From Poseidonocella pacifica (GTDB lineage Bacteria > Pseudomonadota > Alphaproteobacteria > Rhodobacterales > Rhodobacteraceae): a DNA stretch of 64,000 nucleotides. A program made the translations under genes and the position numbers. The stretch is taken from assembly GCF_900111875.1 (NCBI RefSeq), contig NZ_FOJU01000001.1, positions 1-64,000 on the forward strand. The letters are read 5' to 3'. Positions 49,308 through 57,480 of the stretch are shown piece after piece. How positions within the stretch are numbered: position 1 is the stretch's first letter; the number at the start of each line of letters is the position of its first letter. The notes under the pieces are model-generated. The model ran no database searches. It was not told where the DNA came from and worked only from the letters and a program-made list of their open reading frames with translations.

Positions 49308-50117
49308 TTACAGAATGCGGCGTCTGAGGAAGGCGGAGATGACTTCGCCGATGATCACGAGCGCAATGATCGCCAGCAGGATGGTCGCGACTTCGGGCCA
49401 GTTGAACGTGTCGATCGCCCCTTGCAGAACGATGCCGATCCCCCCCGCACCGACGAGGCCAAGCACCGTGGATTCCCGAAGGTTGATGTCCCAACGCAGG
49501 ATGGCCACGGCCCAGAAGGTGGGCATGACCTGTGGGATGATGGCATAAACGATCACCTTGAAGCGTGAGGCACCGGTTGCCTCCAGGGCCTCGACAGGGC
49601 GCTTGTCGATTTCCTCGATCGCTTCGCCCAATAGCTTGCCGATAAATCCGATAGAGCGGAACATGATCGCGATGATGCCGGCGACGATGCCGGGGCCAAA
49701 GATCGCGACGAAGAGCAGTGCCCAGATGATCGTGTTGACCGAACGCGAGGTCACGAGGATCAGACGGCCAAGCCACAAGGTCCCGCGGTTGGGTGTGGTG
49801 TTCTGCGCCGAGATGTAGGCCACGGGCAGCGACAGCAATACGGCAAATGCGGTGGCGAATGTTGCTATGTTGACCGTATCCCACAGGACCTTGAGGATCG
49901 TGACGAGGTTGGTCGGGTCGGGCGGGTACATCCGTCCGAAGAGATCCCCGATCTGCTCGGGCGCGCCCCAGACCCATGCCCAGATCACCTCGATGGACGA
50001 CAGGGCCCAGACGATGGCCAGCGCGCAGCCGGCCAGAGTGCCCCAGCGGGTCAGTTTCTGTCTCGGGGTAAACCGGGTCCACTCATCGCGGCCGAACTGC
50101 TGCGAAATAGAGGTCAT
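49308..50117 (-). CDS. phnE: Phosphonate-type ABC permease, PhnE
   Basis: A 269-residue binding-protein-dependent transport permease with about six helices. PhnE marks are ILKVLWDTVNIATFATAFAVLLSLPVAYISAQNTTP, RSVNTIIWALLFVAIFGPGIVAGIIAI, and the EAA loop EAIEEIDKRPVEALEATGASRFKVIVYAIIPQVMP. It is the second of two permease genes, overlapping the first by 4 bp, and pairs with it as a heterodimer. It is the last gene of the phnD-phnC-phnE-phnE operon. No C-P lyase or phosphonatase gene is present nearby. Confidence 0.92.
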   Translation of the reverse strand: MTSISQQFGRDEWTRFTPRQKLTRWGTLAGCALAIVWALSSIEVIWAWVWGAPEQIGDLFGRMYPPDPTNLVTILKVLWDTVNIATFATAFAVLLSLPVAYISAQNTTPNRGTLWLGRLILVTSRSVNTIIWALLFVAIFGPGIVAGIIAIMFRSIGFIGKLLGEAIEEIDKRPVEALEATGASRFKVIVYAIIPQVMPTFWAVAILRWDINLRESTVLGLVGAGGIGIVLQGAIDTFNWPEVATILLAIIALVIIGEVISAFLRRRIL

Positions 50118-50908
50118 TGGATGTGCTTTCGGACAAGACCGCTGACTGCTTCGGAGAGAAGGATCACGGCGACGATGACGATGGTGATGGCCAGCGCGAA
50201 GTCATAATCGTAACGCCCGAAGGCATTGGCGAGGGTCGCGCCGATCCCGCCTGCGCCGACAATTCCCACGACGGCAGAGGCGCGAAGATTGGAATCCAGC
50301 TGATAGATGGTCAAACCGATCTGACGCGGCATGATTTGCGGGAAGATCGCGTAGATCAACGTCGAGAGGTAAGGCGCGCCGGCGGCGCGTACCGCCTCCA
50401 CCTGACCAAAGTCGATTTCCTCGATCTTCTCGGCGAGCATCTTGGCGACAAAGCCAATGGAATAGATGATGAGCGTAAGCACGCCGGCAAAGGGGCCGAA
50501 GCCCACGGCCTTGACGAAGAGGATCGCAACGATCACCGGGTGAAAGCTGCGGGCGATGATGATGATTGCCCGACCAATGTAAAAGATCGGCAAGGCCGCG
50601 ACATTGCGGGCCGCCATGAAGGCAATCGGGATCGACAGGAGCGCGCCCCCGGCCGTGGCAAGAATGGCGATCTTCAGGCTTTCGAGAAAGCCGTCGATCA
50701 GAAGGCCGCTACGCTCGAAACTCGGGGGGAAAGCCCCGCCAAAGATACGCCCCGCACGGCCGATGCCCTCGGAGACGCGGCCCCAGTCAATCGGCATCGT
50801 CAGGCCGACCCAGCCGAAATAGATGATCAAGCCAAGGTAGACGGCCCAACGCAGAGCTCGATTGGCGATGAAGGGTGGCTTTTCCCAAGTGTCGCGCGGG
50901 GTGTTCAT
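50114..50908 (-). CDS. phnE: Phosphonate-type ABC permease, PhnE (first copy)
   Basis: A 264-residue permease related to the preceding one: GFLESLKIAILATAGGALLSIPIAFMAARN, RSFHPVIVAILFVKAVGFGPFAGVLTLIIYSIGFVAKML, and the EAA loop EKIEEIDFGQVEAVRAAGAPYLSTLIYAIFPQIMPRQIG. Together the two make the membrane channel of a phosphonate, phosphite or phosphate-ester importer. Overlaps of 4 bp with phnC upstream and phnE downstream show tight coupling. Confidence 0.92.
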   Translation of the reverse strand: MNTPRDTWEKPPFIANRALRWAVYLGLIIYFGWVGLTMPIDWGRVSEGIGRAGRIFGGAFPPSFERSGLLIDGFLESLKIAILATAGGALLSIPIAFMAARNVAALPIFYIGRAIIIIARSFHPVIVAILFVKAVGFGPFAGVLTLIIYSIGFVAKMLAEKIEEIDFGQVEAVRAAGAPYLSTLIYAIFPQIMPRQIGLTIYQLDSNLRASAVVGIVGAGGIGATLANAFGRYDYDFALAITIVIVAVILLSEAVSGLVRKHIQ

Positions 50909-51681
50909 GGCGTTTCTGCCCCTTGCGTGGCGCGGTCGGCGTGCGGGCTGCCGGCATAGATCTTGTCCATCTCCGCCCCGTCCAACTTGGCAGGTTCATC
51001 GTCAAAGATGATGCGCCCATAACGCATGCCCACAATCCGATCCGTGTATTCCTTTGCCTCGGTCACGTTGTGGATGTTGATGACCACTGGCAGCTTCAAC
51101 TCGCGTGCCAGATCCCGCAGCAGTCCCATGATCTGTTCGGAGGTCTTGGGGTCGAGCGATGCGGTCGGTTCGTCAGCAAGCAGGATTTCGGGTTGTTGCA
51201 TCAAGGCCCGCACGACGCCAACACGCTGGCGCTCTCCACCTGAGAGTTGGTCGGCGCGGCTATTGGCGTATTGGGCGATGCCCACACGCTCCATCAACTC
51301 AAAGGCCCGCTGGATGTCCGCCTTGGGGTATCGCCTGCTGACCGCGGCCCAAGTGGAGATATACCCCAATCGCCCGGACTGGACGTTTTCCATCACTGTC
51401 AGTCGGTCCACGAGGTTGAAGCCCTGAAACACCATCCCGATCTTGCGCCGCGCCGCGCGAAGGTTCTTGCCCCGCAGCGTGGTCAGTTCGGTGCCGTTGA
51501 GGATGATGGAACCTGACGTGGGTTCCACCAACCGGTTTATACAGCGCAAAAGGGTGCTCTTGCCGGCGCCGGACGAGCCGATGATCGACACCACGCTTTC
51601 GCCCTCGATGGTCAGGTCGAGATTCTTCAGGACCGGATCGCCAGCGCCGTAGCGTTTGACGAGGTCAGTAATCTTCAGCAT
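50905..51681 (-). CDS. phnC: Phosphonate-type ABC transporter ATP-binding protein PhnC
   Basis: A 258-residue ABC ATPase. Walker A is IIGSSGAGKSTLL (residues ~33-45), the Q-loop is in VFQGFNLVDRL, the signature is LSGGERQRVG, and Walker B is ILLADEPTASLDP with the H-loop His in VINIHNV. RLGYISTWAAVSRRYP is a PhnC-specific segment. It energises import with the two PhnE permeases and the PhnD binding protein. It lies 67 bp after phnD, a normal gap for a highly expressed binding protein gene. Confidence 0.93.
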   Translation of the reverse strand: MLKITDLVKRYGAGDPVLKNLDLTIEGESVVSIIGSSGAGKSTLLRCINRLVEPTSGSIILNGTELTTLRGKNLRAARRKIGMVFQGFNLVDRLTVMENVQSGRLGYISTWAAVSRRYPKADIQRAFELMERVGIAQYANSRADQLSGGERQRVGVVRALMQQPEILLADEPTASLDPKTSEQIMGLLRDLARELKLPVVINIHNVTEAKEYTDRIVGMRYGRIIFDDEPAKLDGAEMDKIYAGSPHADRATQGAETP

Positions 51682-51732
51682 TAAACTGCTTTCCTTGCGG
51701 GGCCGGCCATGGGCCAGCCCCTACGAGATACT

Positions 51733-51762
51733 ATTACTCGGCGGCCAATTACTCGGCGGCCA
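51733..51762. repeat. 15-bp tandem duplication across the phnD stop
   Basis: ATTACTCGGCGGCCA is repeated exactly head to tail (51733-51747, 51748-51762). The second copy contains the phnD stop codon (TAA on the minus strand) and its last codons (A-A-E), and the first lies just outside the gene. Protein length is unaffected. It looks like a recent slippage event. Confidence 0.9.
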
Positions 51763-52732
51763 GTCCCTGGGGCGTATACTCGACGCCATTCGCCTTCTGG
51801 ATCTGCCGAATGACGGCCCATTGATCCTTGTAGGTGATCGGGACGAACTTGCTGACGCCGGAGAATTCCTCACCCAAGGCGGTGCCGGAGAAATCGAAGC
51901 TGAAGAAAGCTTCCTTGATCTTTTCCTTCAACTCGGGCGCAAGGTCATGCGCGACCCCATAAGAGGTTGTCGGAAACGGGTCGCTTTCCCACACGATGCG
52001 AACATCGGCGGGATCGTAGAGACCGCGCTCGGCCATGCGATCCACCACTTCGGACGCGACTGGCGCAGCATCATAATCGCCAGCTACGACACCCAACATC
52101 GATTGGTCGTGGCTCCCCGAATAGCTGACTTCGTAGTCCTCATCCGGGACGACACCCAGATCGGGGAACAGCGCCCGTGGGGCAAGGTTGCCGGAATTGG
52201 AGGTGGGCGACGTATGCGCCACGCGCTTGCCTGCGAGGTCGGGCATCTCTTTGATGTCGCTATCCGCTTGTGTGTAGACCTGCAGTTTATAGCCAAACTG
52301 CCCGTCATCACTGCCCATGATCGCGAAAGGCTCTACCCCGGCCAGATTGACCGCGTAGGGCGTAGGTCCAGTGGAAAAGCCTGCGATGTGCAGGCGGCCG
52401 GAACGCATCGCCTCGACCTCGGCGGAGTTGGATTGAACGGCAAAGAACTGTACATCCTTGCCAGTTACCTCTTCGAGATGCTCGATGAAGGGGCTCCAGA
52501 TGTCTTCGTAGATCGCCGGGTCTTCGACGGGCGTATAGGCAAAGACCAGCGTCGACGGGTCCTTCAATTCGGCGGGATCGGTGGGCGCATCGGCCACGAG
52601 GTCGCCATCGGCATCGCAATACATCACATCCAGCGCGCCGCGGCTTGTGCAGTCGTCCTGCGCGTATGCACCGCCCGCTGTCACGGCCAATGCCGACAGA
52701 ATGCCAACGCCGAAAACCTTATCCTTGAGCAT
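51749..52732 (-). CDS. phnD: Phosphonate/phosphite-type substrate-binding protein PhnD
   Basis: A 327-residue periplasmic binding protein with a signal peptide (MLKDKVFGVGILSALAVTAGGAYA). PhnD-like blocks are TLVFAYTPVEDPAIYEDIWSPFIEHLEEVTGKDVQFFAVQSNSAEVEAMRSGRLHIAGFSTGPTPYAVN, KRVAHTSPTSNSGNLAPRALF and YSGSHDQSMLGVVAGDYDAAPVASEV. The Ser/Thr-rich loops at TSPTSNSG and SGSHDQS are those expected to hold the oxyanion. The ligand may be a phosphonate, phosphite or similar. It is the first gene of the operon. Unusually, a 30-residue acidic N-terminal segment with two Cys (CTSRGALDVMYCDADGD) precedes the first strand. Confidence 0.92.
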   Translation of the reverse strand: MLKDKVFGVGILSALAVTAGGAYAQDDCTSRGALDVMYCDADGDLVADAPTDPAELKDPSTLVFAYTPVEDPAIYEDIWSPFIEHLEEVTGKDVQFFAVQSNSAEVEAMRSGRLHIAGFSTGPTPYAVNLAGVEPFAIMGSDDGQFGYKLQVYTQADSDIKEMPDLAGKRVAHTSPTSNSGNLAPRALFPDLGVVPDEDYEVSYSGSHDQSMLGVVAGDYDAAPVASEVVDRMAERGLYDPADVRIVWESDPFPTTSYGVAHDLAPELKEKIKEAFFSFDFSGTALGEEFSGVSKFVPITYKDQWAVIRQIQKANGVEYTPQGLAAE

Positions 52733-52806
52733 GTTCTTCCTCCCTCTTGGCTCCGCAATTTGCTCGCGGAGTTCTCGGGCTGGATACGACCATTAATGTT
52801 TTCGAT

Positions 52807-52836
52807 TTGCAACGTGTTTGGCTTGCAACGTGTTTG
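52807..52836. repeat. Direct repeat upstream of phnD
   Basis: TTGCAACGTGTTTG occurs twice (52807-52820, 52823-52836) with a 16-bp period, about 75 bp upstream of the phnD start. Such direct repeats can be operator half-sites (a PhoB-like array would have an 11-bp period, so this is not a classic Pho box). It probably lies at the phn operon promoter. Confidence 0.6.
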
Positions 52837-52998
52837 ACACACAGCAACTTTGGGTCAGATCCAAGGGCGGACCGGGTGCGGTACGGGCAATGCAATGGAC
52901 CGTTGGTGCGCGTGGGTACTCATCGTTTGTCCGTTGATCAGTGGGGAGGCCGAACACAGCCCTGCTTCTGGTCGTTTGTCTCCGAAGCTTCGCAGCCG

Positions 52999-53667
52999 CT
53001 AACGGCGTGCGGTGTCTTTCGTGAGATGAGTGCCGTCGGAAAGCAAGATTTCATCCATCGGGATGTCCCAAGGCATCGGGAAGATGGAGTCGATCAGGGT
53101 CCCTGCAAATCCGACACCGATAGTCCGTGGGCGAGGCTGTAGCGCGGCAAGGGTCCGGTCGTAGTACCCACCCCCATTCCCCAGGCGATACAGCCCGCGG
53201 TCGCCGCCGACGAGGGGCGAGATGACGGTATCGGGGATTACAGGGGTGCCCTCTTCGGGCACGAGAATATTCCAGAACCCGCGCGTCATGCGGCAGCCGG
53301 GTGACCAGATGCGAAACTCCAATGGCTGAGCTTTCTCAACCACCACCGGAAGAAGGACCTGCGCCCCTGCATCATGCGCCGACGCCATCCACCGACGTAA
53401 ATCAGGCTCGCCCCTGATAGGCCAATAGACCGCTATTTTCTGTCCCTGACCGGGCAGGATGATTTCCTCTAGCCCTTGGATCAGCGCGTCCGTGGCGCTG
53501 TTGCGTTGATCCAGCGGCATCTGCCTCGCCTCAAGAAGGCGCGCGCGCTCTGCCTTGCGGAACCGCGCGACATCGCGTGCAGCGGCGGGATCCACGCTCT
53601 CGCCCCCGATGATCAGGTGCTCGAAACAAGGGGATGATCCCCCGCGCGTTTCATCGGTATCACTCAT
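52999..53667 (-). CDS. 5-formyltetrahydrofolate cyclo-ligase family protein
   Basis: A 222-residue enzyme of the 5-FTHF cyclo-ligase family, which converts 5-formyl-THF to 5,10-methenyl-THF with ATP. Markers are RFRKAERARLLEARQMPLDQRNSATDALIQGL (N-terminal basic helix), IAVYWPIRGEPDLRRWM, and the nucleotide/folate signature GGDRGLYRLGNGGGYYDRTLA, a form of the G-x-R-L-G-x-G-x-G-Y-Y-D motif. It carries about 35 extra N-terminal residues. It stands alone, separated from phnD by 266 bp with the direct repeats. Confidence 0.88.
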   Translation of the reverse strand: MSDTDETRGGSSPCFEHLIIGGESVDPAAARDVARFRKAERARLLEARQMPLDQRNSATDALIQGLEEIILPGQGQKIAVYWPIRGEPDLRRWMASAHDAGAQVLLPVVVEKAQPLEFRIWSPGCRMTRGFWNILVPEEGTPVIPDTVISPLVGGDRGLYRLGNGGGYYDRTLAALQPRPRTIGVGFAGTLIDSIFPMPWDIPMDEILLSDGTHLTKDTARR

Positions 53668-53889
53668 CTTTGCACCCTCCCACTAGGGCGAAGCCTGCCC
53701 CGTTGGAAAGTCAGTTTCAACACATACTCCGTCAGCGAGATGATAGACGTTGATCATAGCATCGGGAGACGGTGAGATTGGGAATCTGCCGAACCGTCTC
53801 AGCTGCGATATATGGGCCGGTCTTACGCGGCGGTATGCGTGCGCCGGGAGGCCCACAACAAAGGTTGACTGGACAGAGGAGAACCAGAC

Positions 53890-54468
53890 GTGAGTGACAA
53901 AGTCAGCAACTTGGTCGAACGCATTCATGCGCTTCAGGACGAGTTGGAAGAAGAATTCGGACGACGCAGGAGCGCCTTTGAATATCGGTTGGAAAGCGGC
54001 CGAGTCGTCTTCGAGAAAGAGGTCAGGCAGAGGCACAAGGCGCTTCAGCAAAGGCTCTCGTCATATCTGGCACAGGCCCGCCCGCTCGTTGTGCTGACGG
54101 CCCCGGTCATCTACTCGGTAATCGTGCCGCTCGTGCTGTTGGATATCTTCGTCACCGTCTATCAGGCGATCTGTTTCCCAGTTTACCGGATCGAAAAGGT
54201 GCGCCGCGCGGAATACATTTCACTCGACCGGCGGCATCTGGCGTATCTGAACGGTCTTGAGAAGTTGAACTGTGCCTATTGCGGCTATGGCAATGGCCTG
54301 TTGGCTTACGCCCGCGAAATCGCGGCGCGGACTGAACAGTATTGGTGTCCCATAAAGCATGCCAAGCACATGGCCGGACGGCACTCGCATTATCCCGACT
54401 TCGTGGAATACGGAGATGCCCATGGGTATCAGAATCGGAAGCAGGAGTTGCGCAAATCATCGGACTAG
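53890..54468 (+). CDS. Conserved membrane protein with CxxC motif, function unknown
   Basis: A 192-residue protein. Residues 1-63 are charged helix (likely coiled coil: NLVERIHALQDELEEEFGRRRSAFEYRLES), residues ~65-98 make one long or two short membrane helices (PLVVLTAPVIYSVIVPLVLLDIFVTVYQAICFPVY), and the C-terminal part has C128-x2-C131 (LNCAYCGYGNGLLAYARE), C153 and H157/H160 (WCPIKHAKH). The Cys/His set could hold a metal. I recall similar proteins as uncharacterised in many proteobacteria, sometimes near respiratory or PHA genes. It starts at GTG 53890 after GAGGAG and is divergent from the 5-FTHF ligase gene. Confidence 0.75.
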   Translation: MSDKVSNLVERIHALQDELEEEFGRRRSAFEYRLESGRVVFEKEVRQRHKALQQRLSSYLAQARPLVVLTAPVIYSVIVPLVLLDIFVTVYQAICFPVYRIEKVRRAEYISLDRRHLAYLNGLEKLNCAYCGYGNGLLAYAREIAARTEQYWCPIKHAKHMAGRHSHYPDFVEYGDAHGYQNRKQELRKSSD

Positions 54469-54501
54469 GCGGAGCGCGGCTTCGGTCCGATTCCGAGTAT
54501 C

Positions 54502-55695
54502 TCAAACCGCGCTCGGTTCGACGAACCTCCTGCAGCCAGCGGCGATAACCGCCTCTTCGTTTGTGGGCAGTACCAGCACGTCAATCGCCGAGGCATCCAT
54601 AGAAATCCGCGTTTCGTTCCGCTCATTTGCCACGTGATCGATCGCGATACCCAGCCATTCGAGCCGCGCGCAGATTGATCTGCGAACACGGGCGGAGTTT
54701 TCTCCAATGCCCGCCGTAAAGACCAGAGCATCAAGACCGCCCAGAGCAGCAACAAGCCCCGCAAGTGTGCTCGCGGCCCGATGGACGAAAAGGTCGATTG
54801 CCTCCAGCGCTTGGGGCGCGTCACTGTCCTCCAATACCTGCATATTGTTGCTGATACCGGACACGCCAAGCAAACCGGATTTTTCATACAGAAGCGTCTC
54901 GATCTCCGCCGGGCTCATTCCTTTCGATTGCAGGAGGTACAGCACGACACCCGGGTCCAGTGCGCCGCACCGACTCCCCATCATGAGGCCGTCCAGCGCG
55001 GTGAACCCCATGCTCGTGGCGACGCTTTGGCGGTTTCGCATGGCGCACATGCTCGCGCCATTCCCCAGATGGGCGACGATGATCCTCCCCTCTGCCTTTG
55101 GGCCCAGATGGTCGGGCAGCACGCCTGCGATGTAGTCATAGGAGAGACCGTGAAATCCGTACCGAATGATCCCCTCATCGCTCAAGGCGCGCGGCAGGGC
55201 GAACAATGTCGCCAAAGTATCCTGCGTTCGGTGAAACCCGGTGTCGAAACAGGCGATCTGCGGAAGGTCCGGACGCCACGCCGCAACGGCACGGACCGTC
55301 GCCAGATTGTGCGGCTGATGGAGGGGCGCCAGCGGTACAAGCCCGTCGAGTTCACTTAGGACAGTGTCATCGATACGCACCGGCTGGCTGAAGGTTTGCC
55401 CTCCATGCACGATCCTATGTCCGACGATCGCAAGCGTTCGGTTGCCAAGCTGATGCTCCAGCCAGTCCAAAAGGAAGGCCACAAGGTCTTCGTGCGTGGA
55501 TGTTGGGCTGAACACTGTCGGTTGGTCCGAAACCAAAAGCATGCCGTTTGCATCACGCGCCGAGAATTCGGGCGCACGACCAATGCCGGCAATTTTGCCG
55601 GTGATGTGGGCCGTCTGCTTCGAGTCTTTTGGGGCGAAGACCGCGAATTTGAGGCTGGAGGATCCGGCATTCAGCGTAAGAATGTCGCCGGTCAT
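54502..55695 (-). CDS. ackA: Acetate kinase
   Basis: A 397-residue acetate kinase: TLNAGSSSLKFAVF (phosphate site), IVGHRIVHGGQTFSQPVRI (catalytic Arg), PLAPLHQPHNL, IACFDTGFHRTQ (catalytic Asp), RYGFHGLSYDYI, AHLGNGASMCAM and GIGENSA..VR. It interconverts acetyl phosphate and acetate with ADP/ATP. It is the last gene of the group phaC-fabI-(small protein)-pta-ackA and overlaps pta by 4 bp. Production of acetyl phosphate or acetate beside PHA synthesis fits disposal of acetyl-CoA at low oxygen. Confidence 0.93.
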   Translation of the reverse strand: MTGDILTLNAGSSSLKFAVFAPKDSKQTAHITGKIAGIGRAPEFSARDANGMLLVSDQPTVFSPTSTHEDLVAFLLDWLEHQLGNRTLAIVGHRIVHGGQTFSQPVRIDDTVLSELDGLVPLAPLHQPHNLATVRAVAAWRPDLPQIACFDTGFHRTQDTLATLFALPRALSDEGIIRYGFHGLSYDYIAGVLPDHLGPKAEGRIIVAHLGNGASMCAMRNRQSVATSMGFTALDGLMMGSRCGALDPGVVLYLLQSKGMSPAEIETLLYEKSGLLGVSGISNNMQVLEDSDAPQALEAIDLFVHRAASTLAGLVAALGGLDALVFTAGIGENSARVRRSICARLEWLGIAIDHVANERNETRISMDASAIDVLVLPTNEEAVIAAGCRRFVEPSAV

Positions 55696-57089
55696 ATCTT
55701 GATCTCTGCCGATCGGCGGTGGACGAAAAGCTGGGCAATCGCGGCGGAAGCCAAGCGCGACATCACCCCGTCCGAGCGGCTTGTCAGTACGATTGGAATA
55801 CGAGCGCCCAGCACCACGCCCGCCGCATCGGCCCCGGCGAGATAGATCAGCTGTTTAGCGATCATGTTGCCGGCCTCAAGATCCGGCACGATCAGGATAT
55901 CGGCATCACCTGCCACGTCGGAGACAATACCCTTGGTCTCTGCGGCCGACTTGGAAATGGCATTGTCGAATGCAAGCGGCCCATCCAGCAGGCCGCCGGT
56001 GATTTGCCCCCGACCCGCCATCTTGCACAGGGCCGCCGCATCCACGGTCGACGGGATGGTTGGCGTGACCGTTTCCACGGCGGAGAGTATGGCCACCTTC
56101 GGAAGCGATAGGCCAAGAGCATGACCGAGGTCGATGGCGTTCTGTACGATGTCGCGTTTGGCTTGCAGATCGGGAAAGATATTGATGGCCGCATCGCTGA
56201 TCAACAGCGGCTTGGGATAGTTCGGAACGTCCAGCGCGAAGACATGGCTCATGCGCCGTTCGGTGCGCAGGCCGGTCTTGCCGTCGACGACGGGTTCCAG
56301 AAGTTCGTCCGTGTGGATCTTGCCCTTCATCAGCATTCCCACCTTGCCCGCACGGGCGAGTGCGACGGATCTGTCGGCGGCGGCATGGCTATGGGGGGTA
56401 TCGATGATCTCGATCCCGGTCAGGCTGCGCGCGATTTCTTCGGCGGCCGCTTCGATCTTTGCACGGGGACCGACGAGGATCGGGACAATGATGCCTTGGT
56501 CCCCCGCGTCGAGCGCGCCTTGCAGTGAAAGCGCATCGCAGGGGTGGACTACGGCCGTAGGCACCGGGGCAAGCGGGGCCGTCGCCTTGATCAACTCGCG
56601 GAATCGCGCCCCTCGTTCGTGCAGATGAACCTCCGGCAAGGTAACACGGGGGCGGCGCACTTTTTCCGTGGGCGCGATGACCAGGGCCTGACCTTCGATC
56701 ACGGTTTCGCCGCTTTGGTTCAGGCAGAGACAGTCCAGAGTGACGTGATGATGCGCATCCTCCTTGCCGTTCACGGTAACCCGAACCGTGACCGTATCGC
56801 CAAGACCGACCGGGCGCCGGAAGCTCAGGTTCTGGTTGAGATAGATCGTGCCGGGACCGGGCAGTTCCGTTCCCAGCACAGCCGAGACCAACGCGCCGCC
56901 CCACATGCCGTGCGCGATCACCTTGTGAAAGATGTCGGACTTGGCAAATTCCTCATCGATATGGGCCGGGTTCACGTCCCCCGACATAACGGCGAACAGT
57001 TCGATATCCTGCGTCGTCAACGTACGGGTCAATTCCGCGCTGTCTCCGACATGGATCTCATCGAAGGTCTTGTTTTCGATGAATTGCAT
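55692..57089 (-). CDS. Bifunctional MaoC-like hydratase/phosphate acetyltransferase
   Basis: A 465-residue fusion. Residues ~1-140 form a MaoC/hot-dog domain (FDEIHVGDSAELTRTLTTQDIELFAVMSGDVNPAHIDEEFA, with the R-hydratase motif D-x-N-P-x-H and HGMWGGALVSAVLGTELPGPG). Residues ~150-465 form a phosphate acetyl/butyryltransferase domain (VHPCDALSLQGALDAGDQGIIVPILVGPRAKI, GKIHTDELLEPVV, MSHVFALDVPNYPKPLLISDAAINIFPD). It should make acetyl phosphate from acetyl-CoA while the MaoC part could hydrate enoyl-CoA to R-3-hydroxyacyl-CoA, a PHA precursor. It is coupled to ackA and lies in the phaC group. Confidence 0.9.
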   Translation of the reverse strand: MQFIENKTFDEIHVGDSAELTRTLTTQDIELFAVMSGDVNPAHIDEEFAKSDIFHKVIAHGMWGGALVSAVLGTELPGPGTIYLNQNLSFRRPVGLGDTVTVRVTVNGKEDAHHHVTLDCLCLNQSGETVIEGQALVIAPTEKVRRPRVTLPEVHLHERGARFRELIKATAPLAPVPTAVVHPCDALSLQGALDAGDQGIIVPILVGPRAKIEAAAEEIARSLTGIEIIDTPHSHAAADRSVALARAGKVGMLMKGKIHTDELLEPVVDGKTGLRTERRMSHVFALDVPNYPKPLLISDAAINIFPDLQAKRDIVQNAIDLGHALGLSLPKVAILSAVETVTPTIPSTVDAAALCKMAGRGQITGGLLDGPLAFDNAISKSAAETKGIVSDVAGDADILIVPDLEAGNMIAKQLIYLAGADAAGVVLGARIPIVLTSRSDGVMSRLASAAIAQLFVHRRSAEIKI

Positions 57090-57118
57090 GGCGACATGTC
57101 CCTTTCCGGGGAGGGCTT

Positions 57119-57391
57119 TCAGCCCTTTGGGGTCTGTGGGGCTTCGTCAGAGTGTCGGCCCTCGATCTCTTCGGCGATATTCTCGGCCGCGCGGAACGCA
57201 TCCCCGTCGGAAGCCAAGCCCTCCACATGCGCGGCATTGAGGCCGTCGATTTTGAGATCGGCGTCACCCCAAGGGTGCGTATCTATCTCCAACTCGTCCC
57301 CGTTGGCGGAGGCGGTGAACCGCTGTTCGGTCGCGCCCTTGCCCGCAGGATAGCTGAGGTCGGGTTTCCAATTCAGTTTCTTTTCACTCAT
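57119..57391 (-). CDS. Small conserved hypothetical protein in the PHA/acetate group
   Basis: A 90-residue acidic soluble protein starting MSEKKLNWKPDLSYPAGKGATEQRFTASANGDELEIDTHPWGDADLKIDG. I do not recognise the family. It has no Cys, signal peptide or membrane helix. ATG 57391 follows AAAGGAAGAAAG, a good ribosome site. Its place between fabI and pta, with a 29-bp gap to pta, indicates co-transcription. Confidence 0.7.
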   Translation of the reverse strand: MSEKKLNWKPDLSYPAGKGATEQRFTASANGDELEIDTHPWGDADLKIDGLNAAHVEGLASDGDAFRAAENIAEEIEGRHSDEAPQTPKG

Positions 57392-57480
57392 CGCTTTCTT
57401 CCTTTGTTTTGGAGTGCCCCAAGGTGGGATCTCCGGTGAAACGATAGCCCCGCGTCGCGCGGCAACTCTCTGCCATTCCA

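Noticed and set aside
52799-52850. Pho box upstream of phnD
   Set aside because: The repeat period is 16 bp rather than 11, and the sequence is not close to CTGTCAT-type half-sites.
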